The notes beneath the pieces are model-generated. The model ran no database searches. It worked only from the letters and a program-made list of their open reading frames with translations, and had not been told where the DNA came from. A program made the translations under genes and the position numbers. Below, piece after piece: positions 50,701 to 59,372 of a stretch of DNA of 64,000 nt (positions are counted from its first letter, which is position 1; every line of letters starts with the position of its first letter). Origin of the DNA: Enterocola sp045643245 (GTDB lineage Bacteria; Bacteroidota; Bacteroidia; Bacteroidales; Paludibacteraceae); NCBI GenBank assembly GCA_045643245.1, contig JAZUKL010000005.1, positions 8,365-72,364 of the forward strand, in the 5' to 3' direction.

Positions 50701-53700
50701 GCATTACGCTTTTTCTTAAGGTCAGTCAATATTGAGAGTGGAAAATCTATTTTATTGTTGTCTGGCCAAACCGCTTTTCTGTCAGCAGTTGTATTGTTTG
50801 AATAGACTCCCGGAGCAGTCAAATCAAGCGGAACATCATACTCATAATAGTTGTTCTTATAATCTGAGCCCAATCTGACAAATAAAGACAAATCCTTATC
50901 CTGCAGATTACTGTCACCTTCCTTAGCCTCAGCATGCACAAACATTTGCATTCTGCCATATTGGCGCATGTCATATCCGCCAAGTTTTTTATATACCGCT
51001 CTGGAATCCTTAGGATACAGATTTTGAACGTTTATTGTCATTGACTGTTCATTCTCCTGACGAACCTGCTGCTGGCTTGGGTCAACCTCTCTTGTCACAC
51101 CTGGTGGCATAACATAATTAACAGGCTGCTTAGACGCATTCTCTTCAATGCTTACTGATGATGATTCAATATTACCATTGGGATTGTAGTATTCAGCATC
51201 CAACGCTTGAGTATACGAACGCCACTCTCCCTTAACAAGTTCCATTGTAGCAAAACGCAAGTGAGTCTCCTCTGAAAAGTCGGTAAGGAAAATACGCATG
51301 AATCTTATTGAACGGAAATTATTGAAACCTCCGTATGCTGTCAGCTTTGATTTGTCTCTAAGTGGAATCTTGAACTGATACCATTTTACCGTCTCTGTCT
51401 TACCGTTTTTCAGACTGACTGATGTGGTGACAATATCGGTAATAAAATTCTGACCCACGTTCATTTTTCCAGGTCTCAAAGGCACTTTATATTCAAAATA
51501 CTTTTCTGTATCAGTCATTGTGTTATCCTGGTTCACATCCTCAACATCAGGATAATTGGTTGATGCAGTTGTATATGCCGCTCCTGTCTGTACAGGTGAG
51601 TTCCCTTCTGTGCCATTGTAATGTTTGTATCGGTTAAGGATAGACATTTCCGCTCTATCAAAATCATCTCCTCTGTAGTGATGGAAATTATCACCTGCAG
51701 GGTCATTAATAGGAGACAAAGGGTCTGCCTGCTGCTTTTTCAATGTATCAGGGTTCAAATTTGACATATACTCAGTCAAGAACTGCTTATACTTTCCATA
51801 CTCCTTCTCCTCTTTACTTGACAAGCCGTTAAGACCTACATCCTGTACCGCTCTTACGCTCTCCGATGAATCAAAGGAGTAATTGACTGATTGTTTTGTG
51901 GAAACCTTTCCCCATTCAGTCTCAATAACATTATTATCTGAGCCAAGACCGTTCTCGTATGATTTTCTACCATCCTTCAGAATATCCTCTGAAATATTTC
52001 CAAAGTCAAAGTACAAATCACCACCTTGCATTGTTCCGTCATTATATACAAACGGGTCCAAAAGCCAAAACTCCAGATACTCAATGTTATTGGCTTCAAA
52101 ATCAGTGGTTTCAAGTTTTCTCATAATACCACCCCATCTTTTGGTTGGGTTTGTAAGCCTTCCGTTACTGTCAAACTCCGATGCAACAATATTGTAAGGG
52201 CCTCTTTCTGTCGGGTAATATGAGAGGTCAAGAGTTTGAATATATGATGACTGTCCATATACCAACTCCCTGTTAGGGAAAATCTCCTGCTCCGCTATTT
52301 CACGTACAAAATGGTTTGACAACTGCTCTTTATCTCTTGTTATATGTGCAGGCGTCTGGGCTGTTGTCCTGTTAAACATATTGTCAATATAGTACCATGC
52401 CAACAACGCTCTGTTTTTACCGTAATCAACATTATTACTGTATGTTGCCTCCTTAAACATGCTTGGAGTTGATGCAAGTCTCCAATTAGAGGCATACCTG
52501 ACATCATAGCCTATTTTGGTGGACTCAAAGTCATCAACATATACCCTGCCGTGCGCCCCTGCCGCCGTACCTGGAATCATTTGTGCAAATTCAGCATTAA
52601 CAGCAAGAGTTGATGTCTGTTTGAGGTTAAGAATAGGTATTTTATTGAAGAAATCAGTAATTTCCTGGAACTGATTTCTATATGAGGCATTCAATCCCCA
52701 CATTACATTTGATACAGGGTCATTCCCGTATGCTGACTTTTCAGTCAAAGGTTTTTCACTCAGATACATCAAAGTACCGCCAATGTTAAAGTGGTCATTG
52801 AAAGCATAATCAAGGTGAGTTCCTAATAAAGATTTTCTTGTAGTGTTAAACAATGTCTTGCTCTCTAAGTTCACACTTACAGGGGTTCCCAATTCAATAA
52901 TATCCTGATTTAAGATATTAACCACACCCATCATGTAATCAACGGTATAGTCAACATTCTCAGTCAATTCCCTACCTCCTGCCGTAACCTTTACAGAACC
53001 TTTTGGAATGTTCATGGCATTAAGCCTTATTTCTGAGCCTGACGATGCCCTGTATGTACCCTTTAGATAGAATTTGTTTTTCTCTGCCAATTCCTGTGCT
53101 GTAACCAATGTGGAGTCATATAGTTCCTGGAAACAATACTTCTTGACTAGTGCAGGGTCATTCTTCAATTTTTTGGCAAGATGGCTGCCAAACGGCTCCA
53201 ATACAGGGAATATGATTTTACCGTTAGAGGCAAGAATTGTATATCCCTCCACAAAATCAAAAATACCGTCACCGTTCTTGGTCTTTTGATTGTGAGAGTC
53301 CAAATTATCCAAATTCATTACCCTGATTAGAGGAACATTTGCAATATCACCTTCCGATATATACCTAAGGTCTATTCCTGTTGAGTCATTTCTATACATT
53401 ATGTTAAGGGTGAACTTATCCTGCTGCACCTGATAAGCCCCAAGAGAATAGATATTCTTCATCATAAGATTCCATGTAGGCAAATCAGGGGAGATTTCCG
53501 TAGTCTTTAACATTTTAAGGGTAAGTGGTACTGACTGTCCCTCTTTTGTTGAACCTGAAACTCCTTTTGAAAGGTCACCTATGGTATAAACCTTGCCTTT
53601 GTATGTATATTGGAATGCCACACCAAGAACTTCATCATTATTGAGTGCAGTTTTCAAAGAAATGTATCCCAATGTCTTGTTAAGTGTATATTCACTTGCC

Positions 53701-54986
53701 TCAAGTTTTCTGGCACCCTCAATCTTTGAGTAATCAGTACCGCTAACCATACCGAATGTACCACACCATGCATCAACTGAATATATGTCAGGAAGACCGT
53801 TGTTTGCTCTGACCACATCATTGTATAGATTATTGGCATCGTTGTCAGGGGCATCGCCTGTCTTATGCCATGTAGGACTAAAAATCTTGTCAGGTTCTCC
53901 AAGGTCAGAAAAAGCAACCACATTTGTCACATCATTGTAGTTTACTGAATTCTTATTGGTTACCCAAACCTCTATTTCACCAATTGTAACGCCGCTTGAG
54001 ATGTTTGGCAAATCAGACACCCACTCATCATAATGGTCACGGAAAAATTGGGTAAGGAAGTAGTGGCGATTCTCATCATACGCATCTGCACGCACCTCAA
54101 ATTCTGAAGTTTGGGCACCGCTGGTGTTAATTGTCTTGCCGTCGCTCTCTTGTTGTGAAACAACGGCACTGATGCTTAATTTACCAAACTGCAAATCAGC
54201 TTTGATACCAAACAAAGAGGTATTTCCTGTAATCAGACTACCTGACAAAGGCATGCTTACATCACCAGCCTCAATTTTCTTTATGATATCATCTTCCTTA
54301 CCTTCATATCCTATTTTTACAAGTGATTGGTCAAAATCAAATGTAGCCTCTGTATTGTAGTTAAGTCCGAATTTCAACTTATCACCCACAGAACCGTCAA
54401 CACTCAGCTGAATCTTTTCATCAAAATCAAATGTCGGAGCAGGATTTTGAGAGCGTTCTGTTAAAGACGGGTCTTTTAATTTCTTGAAATTCAATCCGAA
54501 ATCAAGTTCTGCAGAACCTTGAAGCTTAAGTTGTACACCTCCCGGACCAAAAACTCTGTCCGCAGGTCCAATATCAAACTTCATGTCTGTAAATGAAATC
54601 TCATGTTTCTTTTTCTTAGCCTCAGCATTTTTTGTCTTATAATACTCTTTCAAAGACTGCTGAGCCATGTAATTTGCATATTCATTACTTTGCAGATAGA
54701 AAGGAACGTCAAGTGACTCTTCTCCAACTTTAGTATCGTAGTAATAGTTACCTGTTGTTTCATCATAACGCACCTCTGTGGTTATGTTTTCAGGGGTCTT
54801 TGCATCTGTTGAAGCCTTTTCAGTAAGGTCTCCAGGGTCATCAGGATATATTGACGCAGGATGATACACCGTTGAACTTGTACCACTTTGCGGTACAACC
54901 TCTTGAGCCGATACAGCCATAGCAGCAAGATACATCACCGCTATAAAAACAAGCCTGAATGATAATATGTAACCCCTCTTACTCAA
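47712..54986 (-). CDS. sprA: T9SS outer-membrane translocon SprA (Sov)
   Basis: 2424 residues, the size expected for SprA/Sov. A signal peptide (about 1-27, ending VSAQ) is followed by a long mixed alpha/beta N-terminal part and then alternating amphipathic strands through to the C-terminus, ending AAKVILTR. Typical SprA stretches are EISFTDMKFDIGPADRVFGPG near residue 150 and SVDGSVGDKLKFGLNYNTEA near 210. SprA forms a very large 36-strand barrel, the conduit through which T9SS substrates cross the outer membrane, with a plug and PorV as partners. porV and porU are not in this window. The gene lies 4 bases after ruvA and is translated before lptG. Confidence 0.96.
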   Translation of the reverse strand: MSKRGYILSFRLVFIAVMYLAAMAVSAQEVVPQSGTSSTVYHPASIYPDDPGDLTEKASTDAKTPENITTEVRYDETTGNYYYDTKVGEESLDVPFYLQSNEYANYMAQQSLKEYYKTKNAEAKKKKHEISFTDMKFDIGPADRVFGPGGVQLKLQGSAELDFGLNFKKLKDPSLTERSQNPAPTFDFDEKIQLSVDGSVGDKLKFGLNYNTEATFDFDQSLVKIGYEGKEDDIIKKIEAGDVSMPLSGSLITGNTSLFGIKADLQFGKLSISAVVSQQESDGKTINTSGAQTSEFEVRADAYDENRHYFLTQFFRDHYDEWVSDLPNISSGVTIGEIEVWVTNKNSVNYNDVTNVVAFSDLGEPDKIFSPTWHKTGDAPDNDANNLYNDVVRANNGLPDIYSVDAWCGTFGMVSGTDYSKIEGARKLEASEYTLNKTLGYISLKTALNNDEVLGVAFQYTYKGKVYTIGDLSKGVSGSTKEGQSVPLTLKMLKTTEISPDLPTWNLMMKNIYSLGAYQVQQDKFTLNIMYRNDSTGIDLRYISEGDIANVPLIRVMNLDNLDSHNQKTKNGDGIFDFVEGYTILASNGKIIFPVLEPFGSHLAKKLKNDPALVKKYCFQELYDSTLVTAQELAEKNKFYLKGTYRASSGSEIRLNAMNIPKGSVKVTAGGRELTENVDYTVDYMMGVVNILNQDIIELGTPVSVNLESKTLFNTTRKSLLGTHLDYAFNDHFNIGGTLMYLSEKPLTEKSAYGNDPVSNVMWGLNASYRNQFQEITDFFNKIPILNLKQTSTLAVNAEFAQMIPGTAAGAHGRVYVDDFESTKIGYDVRYASNWRLASTPSMFKEATYSNNVDYGKNRALLAWYYIDNMFNRTTAQTPAHITRDKEQLSNHFVREIAEQEIFPNRELVYGQSSYIQTLDLSYYPTERGPYNIVASEFDSNGRLTNPTKRWGGIMRKLETTDFEANNIEYLEFWLLDPFVYNDGTMQGGDLYFDFGNISEDILKDGRKSYENGLGSDNNVIETEWGKVSTKQSVNYSFDSSESVRAVQDVGLNGLSSKEEKEYGKYKQFLTEYMSNLNPDTLKKQQADPLSPINDPAGDNFHHYRGDDFDRAEMSILNRYKHYNGTEGNSPVQTGAAYTTASTNYPDVEDVNQDNTMTDTEKYFEYKVPLRPGKMNVGQNFITDIVTTSVSLKNGKTETVKWYQFKIPLRDKSKLTAYGGFNNFRSIRFMRIFLTDFSEETHLRFATMELVKGEWRSYTQALDAEYYNPNGNIESSSVSIEENASKQPVNYVMPPGVTREVDPSQQQVRQENEQSMTINVQNLYPKDSRAVYKKLGGYDMRQYGRMQMFVHAEAKEGDSNLQDKDLSLFVRLGSDYKNNYYEYDVPLDLTAPGVYSNNTTADRKAVWPDNNKIDFPLSILTDLKKKRNADKQSTGTSVSNLTEYAGVDPEKPNNRISIKGNPSLGEVDVLMVGIRNNSRIIQSAEIWVDELTLTDIDQHGGVAALANVDLAISDFISFSAAGRVETIGFGQIEEQIAERRQEDYYQYNINAGIDLGKLFPEKANVVFPVKVSHSNEIENPKYNPLDKDILLKDALAIASDRSMRDSILMLAQTVRTNTSLSIPSIHVGYTGKNGPRPWDPACFTIGGSFSQTESRDPNTVRNIDQYCNAYGTYEFSWTPKPWEPFGKIEKLKKSRNWKWISDIGINYAPKRFAYKTDFTRTYFEQQVRDFNGDYRSLDPTFQKDFMWSNSFDIAWDITKNIRLTLTTNNDSRITENEGGVNKWLYPDQYQAWKDSVRNSFAHLGTPMNYNQRFTATWAVPFNRINFLNWLSGNLKYDGSYIWEYGNETIANTADSKGTWGVDGRVNFETLYNHSNYAKEVNKKFSRNAQQKKQQKPRTYKQKISFKKGEKVLVRHRLNTPKLIVTASINGAEAEEIRYKVIDNNTIQIKAKTDGEMAIEVTTDLSENQVLDVFARIGMMLRNVSFNYSQSDATILPGFKPSVTFLGLNNFNGATAPGWDFVFGVQNNDILERAIKNDWLVTNGSVYNAATKNHSETFKATALIEPFTGFKINVAVDRQFVTSSETQFQLQVQDGQYVTSIGGNLSQSFVAIGTAFAGMSKTGALESSLFDRFLSYRNQIQGRLNSKYGLSGADGFGQNTDDVLIPAFIAAYGGRDVNNVSLSTIPKFWTFLPNWQVTFDGLNRIPWVKEHFRSINLTHAYNCKYQIGSFTSDQSYDPIDGDDFGKVKNVQTGGYTYTSRFTVNAVTISEQFSPLIGVDINMKNSLSAKFEWRKGRSLGLNLSSNQIVESWNNEYVVGVGYKFADLSFTMKQKQKQKKVKNDLNLRADFSLKDVETIVRKIELAQSQATAGDMVIAFKFSADYVFSERLSFRLYYDMQLRNPLVSTSYPTATHDVGIAAKVILTR

Positions 54987-54990
54987 TTCC

Positions 54991-55584
54991 TTACATCATT
55001 TTCAAAGCCTGTTTGATAATTTGTTCCACGCTCAATGAAGGCGTTTCCGATACAATTTTTTGAACCACCTTACGCACATTGGCATTTGGGAATCCAAGCA
55101 TTACAAGAGCCTGTGAAGCCTCTTCTGAAACTCCTGACACCTGTGCCGCTTGTGAAACACCTGTTGCAACAGCGGAAGTGTCAACACCGGCAACCTTATC
55201 ACGCAAATCAACAATTATGCGTTGTGCCGTCTTTAGCCCTATACCTTTTACTCCTTTGAGTATCAACTCATTACCTGAAAGAACCGCATCACGCAGTTCA
55301 GCAGTGCTGACTGAAGATAATATCATACGTGCTGTACCTGCACCAACTCCCGATACGGAAATAAGCAGCAGGAACATTTGACGCTCCTCTTTTGTAGCAA
55401 AACCATAAAGCACGTACGCATCTTCACGTATTGCCTCATAAATAAACAACTTGGCACTCTGCTTGCCGTTAATAGCTGAATAGGTGCCTAATGTTATATT
55501 AATGCCGTAGCCGACTCCGTTTGCCTCTATAACTGCAAGCGTTGGTGTAAGCTCTGTAATATTTCCTGAAATGTATTCTATCAT
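54991..55584 (-). CDS. ruvA: Holliday junction branch migration protein RuvA
   Basis: 197 residues. The N-terminal OB-fold (MIEYISGNITELTPTLAVIEANGVGYGINI, about 1-60) is followed by two helix-hairpin-helix motifs, LISVSGVGAGTARMILS (about 75-91) and LKGVKGIGLKTAQRIIVDLRDK (about 108-130). A flexible linker leads to the C-terminal domain III that contacts RuvB (about 150-197). The order matches the family in full. It is the first gene of the ruvA-sprA-lptG set; the pairing of a DNA repair gene with the secretion pore is probably an operon convenience. Two promoter boxes and a repeat-like element lie in its leader. Confidence 0.95.
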   Translation of the reverse strand: MIEYISGNITELTPTLAVIEANGVGYGINITLGTYSAINGKQSAKLFIYEAIREDAYVLYGFATKEERQMFLLLISVSGVGAGTARMILSSVSTAELRDAVLSGNELILKGVKGIGLKTAQRIIVDLRDKVAGVDTSAVATGVSQAAQVSGVSEEASQALVMLGFPNANVRKVVQKIVSETPSLSVEQIIKQALKMM

Positions 55585-55600
55585 GAAAATTGAAAATTGA
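55585..55600 (-). repeat. Short heptamer repeat at the ruvA start
   Basis: On the plus strand GAAAATT occurs twice in tandem directly at the ruvA ATG, giving CAATTTTCAATTTTC before the start codon on the coding strand. Confidence 0.6.
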
Positions 55601-55605
55601 CTGTT

Positions 55606-55680
55606 ACTAGGAGCGAAAGCAGAGACAAGTTTACTTGGACTATGCTGAGCGACGAAGTAACATGGTTAAAACTTGTTTTA
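55606..55680 (-). repeat. Imperfect inverted-repeat element in the ruvA leader
   Basis: ACAAGTTTACTT (55625-55636) is matched by AAGTAA (55655-55660) and, after an 8-base interruption, AACTTGT (55670-55676). The loop region contains GACTATGCTGAGCGACG. The base use differs from the AT-rich surroundings. It resembles short intergenic elements I recall in Bacteroidota, but I cannot name the family. Confidence 0.55.
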
Positions 55681-55681
55681 A

Positions 55682-55705
55682 CAAAGTTACAAAACTGCAA
55701 AGATA
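55682..55705 (-). promoter_or_regulatory. Two candidate promoter -7 boxes for ruvA-sprA-lptG
   Basis: On the minus strand TAtcTTTG (55698-55705) and TAacTTTG (55682-55689) lie 16 bases apart. Either would give a leader of about 95-110 bases that contains the inverted-repeat element. No convincing -33 box is visible. Confidence 0.5.
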
Positions 55706-55772
55706 CAAAAAACCTTTATAAATAACGGCAATACACCTAATATATTGCGCGTGCGTGAGAGTTTTTATAAAA

Positions 55773-55808
55773 AAACACACCCCGATGCTTAAAATTTTAG
55801 CATCGGGG
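55773..55808 (-). terminator. Rho-independent terminator of the outer-membrane barrel gene
   Basis: A perfect 10-bp stem pairs CCCCGATGCT (55780-55789) with AGCATCGGGG (55799-55808), loop 9 bases; on the minus strand it runs into a T7 tract. It follows the stop at 55835. Confidence 0.9.
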
Positions 55809-55834
55809 AGCAAATATAAAAGTTATATAAGTTA

Positions 55835-56395
55835 TCAGAATTTGTAGCGGACACCTAAGCAAATGGCACCTGCATAAAGTCCGGTAAGGTTATACATTAC
55901 CGAATATTTATCAAAGCACGGACCTATTATTGGTCTATAGTCAAAAGAGAGCTGCAGTGGGAACCAGAAATTATACTCAAAGCCCACACGACCTGCAACA
56001 CCTGCAAAACCAGAATCTGCTCCATAATAATTACTATTGTGAAGTCTCATGTATCCTATACCGGCACCAACACCTGCATACCAATTCCATGCCCCCTTGT
56101 GTTTCCATGCTTTAATAGGAAACAACCAGTTATACGTTGCTACAGTTTCCACTCCCACCATACCGGATGTACCGTGAAAATCAGGCATGTGAACTCCATT
56201 TGCAGTTGCATTACATAAACTTGCGACACCGTAGATAAGACCTGCATCCAAACTTACAAAATTAGAACCCACTGTGTGTTGGTATGAAAATTCAAAACCT
56301 GAACCTATTCTACCACCAATGGCACGTGGCTGTGCAATTGCGGCAACAGTTGACATAAGCAACATTGCCATAACCAAAAGTAAATTTTTCTTCAT
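55835..56395 (-). CDS. Small outer-membrane beta-barrel protein
   Basis: 186 residues. A signal peptide (about 1-21, ending AIAQ) is followed by roughly eight amphipathic strands. They are Gly- and aromatic-rich (GGRIGSGFEFSYQH, WNWYAGVGAGIGYM, VAGRVGFEYNFWFPLQLSFDYRP) and the protein ends in Phe, as usual for Bam substrates. This fits the eight-strand OmpA/OmpX/opacity-type barrels; no C-terminal signal or OmpA peptidoglycan-binding domain is present. Two cysteines (CNATA, GPCF) could be paired. The function is unknown. It has its own promoter and terminator, so it is a single-gene transcript. Confidence 0.82.
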   Translation of the reverse strand: MKKNLLLVMAMLLMSTVAAIAQPRAIGGRIGSGFEFSYQHTVGSNFVSLDAGLIYGVASLCNATANGVHMPDFHGTSGMVGVETVATYNWLFPIKAWKHKGAWNWYAGVGAGIGYMRLHNSNYYGADSGFAGVAGRVGFEYNFWFPLQLSFDYRPIIGPCFDKYSVMYNLTGLYAGAICLGVRYKF

Positions 56396-56417
56396 AATGT
56401 TAAATTTTTGTGATGTG

Positions 56418-56449
56418 CAAAGTTACAATCTTTTTATGATTTTATACAA
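56418..56449 (-). promoter_or_regulatory. Promoter of the small outer-membrane barrel gene
   Basis: On the minus strand TTG (56447-56449), a 21-base spacer and TAacTTTG (56418-56425) match the consensus; the leader is about 18 bases. Confidence 0.65.
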
Positions 56450-56549
56450 TTTTTCATATTTAATTATGAAAATGTTAATTTTTTTAACGTATATTATTCA
56501 ATTATTACAAAAAAATTGCAATCTGCCTATAATATGCTACAAAAATTAT

Positions 56550-56597
56550 TAAATTTGCAAAAGCGTTATGGGAGCAAATTCCCTTGACCCTTGACCC
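56550..56597 (+). promoter_or_regulatory. Promoter box and short heptamer repeat before nfo
   Basis: TAaaTTTG (56550-56557) is a -7 box without a clear -33 partner. Between it and the ATG at 56599 lies a tandem CTTGACC CTTGACC C (56583-56597) with 7-base period. Confidence 0.5.
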
Positions 56598-56598
56598 T

Positions 56599-57474
56599 AT
56601 GAAATACATTGGAGCCCATGTAAGTGCCGGCGGTGGCGTTGAGAACGCACCCCTTAATGCAAAACAGATTGGAGCAACCGCCTTTGCACTTTTTACAAAG
56701 AATCAGAAGCAGTGGTTTGCCCCTGACCTTAGTGAAAAAAGCATATCACTCTTCAAACAGAGATGTGATGAGTTTGGCTACAAACCATGCTCCATACTTG
56801 CTCATGACAGTTACCTAATCAATCTTGGACACCCAAATGATGAGAACCTTGAAAAATCAAGAGAGTCATTCATTAAGGAGATGGCAAGATGTCAGGCATT
56901 AGGGCTTGACCGCCTTAACTTTCATCCGGGCAGTCATTTGAAAGAGATTTCAGAAAGTGAGTGCATAAAACGCATTTCAGAGTCAATAAACATTGCACTT
57001 GACAAGACACAAGGCGTTATAGCCGTAATTGAGAACACCGCAGGTCAAGGTTCAAACATAGGCTACCGTTTTGAACATATAGCAGAGATAATTGACGGCG
57101 TTGAAGATAAGGATAGAGTTGGATTCTGCATTGACACCTGCCACGCTTTTGCCGCAGGTTATGATGTAAGACCAGACACTAACGGAGCATTGTTTCCCTC
57201 TGAAACAGAAGGTTATGAAGCGGTCATGAATGCCGCCGATACCATAATCGGCTTAAAGTACCTGAAAGGAATGCACCTCAACGATGCAAAGAAACCACTT
57301 GGCAGCAAGGTTGACCGCCATGAAAGCCTGGGTATCGGGGAAATTGGCATCAAAACATTTGAAGCCATAATAAAAGATACAAGAACAGATGACATTCCGC
57401 TGATTCTTGAAACCCCAAATGAAGAGATTTGGGCGAAAGAGATAGCCAAGTTAAAGACTTTTATTAATCAGTGA
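56599..57474 (+). CDS. nfo: Deoxyribonuclease IV (endonuclease IV)
   Basis: 291 residues. A zinc-dependent AP endonuclease of base excision repair. YIGAHVSAGGGVENAP at the start, LNFHPGSHL near residue 115, IENTAGQGSNIGY near 148, IDTCHAFAAGYD near 182 and GMHLNDAKKPLGSKVDRHESLG near 225 carry the histidine, glutamate and aspartate metal ligands, and LILETP near 274 the last glutamate. The ATG at 56599 was chosen; a TTG 15 bases upstream lies in a heptamer repeat. The 3' end overlaps lptB tail to tail by 24 bases. Confidence 0.96.
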   Translation: MKYIGAHVSAGGGVENAPLNAKQIGATAFALFTKNQKQWFAPDLSEKSISLFKQRCDEFGYKPCSILAHDSYLINLGHPNDENLEKSRESFIKEMARCQALGLDRLNFHPGSHLKEISESECIKRISESINIALDKTQGVIAVIENTAGQGSNIGYRFEHIAEIIDGVEDKDRVGFCIDTCHAFAAGYDVRPDTNGALFPSETEGYEAVMNAADTIIGLKYLKGMHLNDAKKPLGSKVDRHESLGIGEIGIKTFEAIIKDTRTDDIPLILETPNEEIWAKEIAKLKTFINQ

Positions 57475-58221
57475 GTTCTTACGCTGAAGTACAAAATTGG
57501 AACCTAAATATTTCTCCTTAACTACAGGATTTACGGCAAGTTCCTCAGCAGTTCCCTGAAACATAATCCTACCCTCAAACAGCATATAGGCACGGTCTGT
57601 AATGCTTAGGGTTTCATGTACGTTGTGGTCAGTAATGAGAATACCAATATTCTTGAATTTCAGTTTGAACACTATAGTCTGAATATCTTCCACAGCAATA
57701 GGGTCAACACCTGCAAACGGCTCGTCAAGCATAATGAACTTAGGTTCAATGGCAAGACAACGGGCAATCTCACAACGGCGACGTTCACCACCTGAAAGTT
57801 GGTCGCCCAAACTTTTACGCACTTTTTGAAGATGAAACTCCTCAATCAGGGACTCCAACTTCTCTTTTTGATAATTCTTAGGAAAATCAGTCATTTCAAG
57901 CACCCCTTTAATGTTGTCCTCAACACTAAGATGTCGGAATACTGAAGCCTCCTGTGCAAGATACCCTATACCAGCCCTTGCCCTCTGATATACCGGATAC
58001 TTTGAAATGTCAAGGTCATTGAGAAAAATTCTACCGCCATTTGGTTTGACAAGCCCCGTTGTCATATAAAAAGTGGTGGTTTTTCCCGCTCCGTTAGGAC
58101 CAAGAAGCCCCACTATTTCACCTTGGGTTACATCTATTGACACATCATTTACAACAGTACGCTTACCATACTGTTTAAACAGATGTTCTGTTCGCAATAT
58201 CATTTTTTTCTCTTCTACCAT
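57451..58221 (-). CDS. lptB: LPS export ABC transporter ATP-binding protein LptB
   Basis: 256 residues. It powers LPS extraction by LptF/LptG. Walker A GPNGAGKTT is at residues 41-49, the signature LSGGERRR near 143, Walker B FIMLDEPFAGVDP near 163, and the H-loop ITDHNVHET near 197, all typical of LptB. The DxA-type Q-loop appears as YLAQEASVF near 88. The 3' end overlaps nfo on the other strand. The gene starts 6 bases after the stop of the mannose-1-phosphate guanylyltransferase gene, so the two are probably one transcript. A second ATG six codons in (58203) is an alternative start. Confidence 0.95.
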   Translation of the reverse strand: MVEEKKMILRTEHLFKQYGKRTVVNDVSIDVTQGEIVGLLGPNGAGKTTTFYMTTGLVKPNGGRIFLNDLDISKYPVYQRARAGIGYLAQEASVFRHLSVEDNIKGVLEMTDFPKNYQKEKLESLIEEFHLQKVRKSLGDQLSGGERRRCEIARCLAIEPKFIMLDEPFAGVDPIAVEDIQTIVFKLKFKNIGILITDHNVHETLSITDRAYMLFEGRIMFQGTAEELAVNPVVKEKYLGSNFVLQRKNSLINKSL

Positions 58222-58227
58222 AGTGAC

Positions 58228-59310
58228 TTAAACAAATTTTGAATTTTCATCAAGTAAAGAGACATCGTTTACAAATTTGCGTATCTCCTGTTCATCTTGT
58301 TTTCTACAAACAAGAAGTGAATTCTCTGTCTCTACCACTATATATCCATCAAGTCCCTGTAGTACGGCAAGTTTACCTTTAGGCATAACCACAATATTGT
58401 TCTTACAGTCATACTCAAGGACATTGCTGTTAAGATTCACATTGCCGTTAGCGTTCTTTTCTGACATATCATAAAGCGAACCCCATGTGCCAAGGTCTGA
58501 CCAACCGAAATCACCACAAAGCACACACACCTTCTTTGCCTTCTCCATTACTCCGTAGTCAATGGAAATGTTCTGGCATGAAGGGAAATAGGAATCAATG
58601 AACGCCTGCTCTGAACTTGTCCACATTATTGAACTACCCTCTTCAAACAGAGCATGAATTTCAGGAAGTTGAGATTTCAATTCCTTTCTAATGGTCTTTA
58701 CGCTCCAAAGAAAAACTCCTGAATTCCAAAAAAACTCTCCACTCTCAACAAACACCTTTGCAAGTTCAAGATTAGGCTTTTCTGTAAAGGTTTTGACCTT
58801 CCTTATTCCTTGCTCCACATCTGCACCGGTCTGAATGTACCCATAACCGGTTTCAGGACGGTTAGGTTTTATGCCAAAAGTAAGCATGTTATCAGTTCTT
58901 GTAACAAAATCAAGACCTGTGGTAACAGCATCCAAAAATTCGTTTTCCTTAGTTATAAGATGGTCTGACGGTGCCACAACCATGCTGGCATCGTGGTTAC
59001 GGGCATAAATCTTTGCGGCGGCGTATGCAATACAAGGAGCGGTGTTACGCCTTACGGGTTCAAGCAGCACCTGGTCCTTCTTTATCATAGGCAGTTGCTC
59101 AAGAATAAGGTCAAGATACGCCTTGTTTGACACAATCAATATATTTTCAGGAGGAATGACCTTAACAAACCTGTCAAATGTCATTTGTAGCAGAGACCTT
59201 CCCGTACCAAAAAAATCAAGAAACTGTTTAGGCTTACTGTTACGGCTGTATGGCCAAAATCGGCTACCGATGCCGCCAGCCATAATAACACAATAATTAT
59301 TGCTGTTCAT
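58228..59310 (-). CDS. manC: Mannose-1-phosphate guanylyltransferase
   Basis: 360 residues. It makes GDP-mannose for polysaccharide and glycan synthesis. The nucleotide-binding MAGGIGSRFWPYSR (residues 10-23), PKQFLDFFG (about 26-34), LEPVRRNTAPCIAYAA (near 82) and the metal/sugar-binding VVAPSDHLI (near 108) are the ManC-type signatures. FTEKPNLELAK near 178 and WNSGVFLWS near 197 also fit. It is the short form, without the isomerase domain of bifunctional ManC. The ATG at 59310 was chosen; a longer version to 59358 would overlap the promoter box at 59347-59354. Confidence 0.93.
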   Translation of the reverse strand: MNSNNYCVIMAGGIGSRFWPYSRNSKPKQFLDFFGTGRSLLQMTFDRFVKVIPPENILIVSNKAYLDLILEQLPMIKKDQVLLEPVRRNTAPCIAYAAAKIYARNHDASMVVAPSDHLITKENEFLDAVTTGLDFVTRTDNMLTFGIKPNRPETGYGYIQTGADVEQGIRKVKTFTEKPNLELAKVFVESGEFFWNSGVFLWSVKTIRKELKSQLPEIHALFEEGSSIMWTSSEQAFIDSYFPSCQNISIDYGVMEKAKKVCVLCGDFGWSDLGTWGSLYDMSEKNANGNVNLNSNVLEYDCKNNIVVMPKGKLAVLQGLDGYIVVETENSLLVCRKQDEQEIRKFVNDVSLLDENSKFV

Positions 59311-59346
59311 ATCATCAATGAGAATTAGATTCCACCTTTCAAAACA

Positions 59347-59354
59347 CAAAGATA
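59347..59354 (-). promoter_or_regulatory. Promoter -7 box of manC-lptB
   Basis: On the minus strand TAtcTTTG, with a weak -33 (TTTA at 59377-59380). The leader to the manC ATG is about 32 bases. Confidence 0.5.
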
Positions 59355-59372
59355 ACAATTTTATTGTTTTAA

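Noticed and set aside
56396..56549. Small gene between the barrel gene and nfo
   Set aside because: The stretch is very AT-rich with promoter boxes on both strands and no open frame with coding character.
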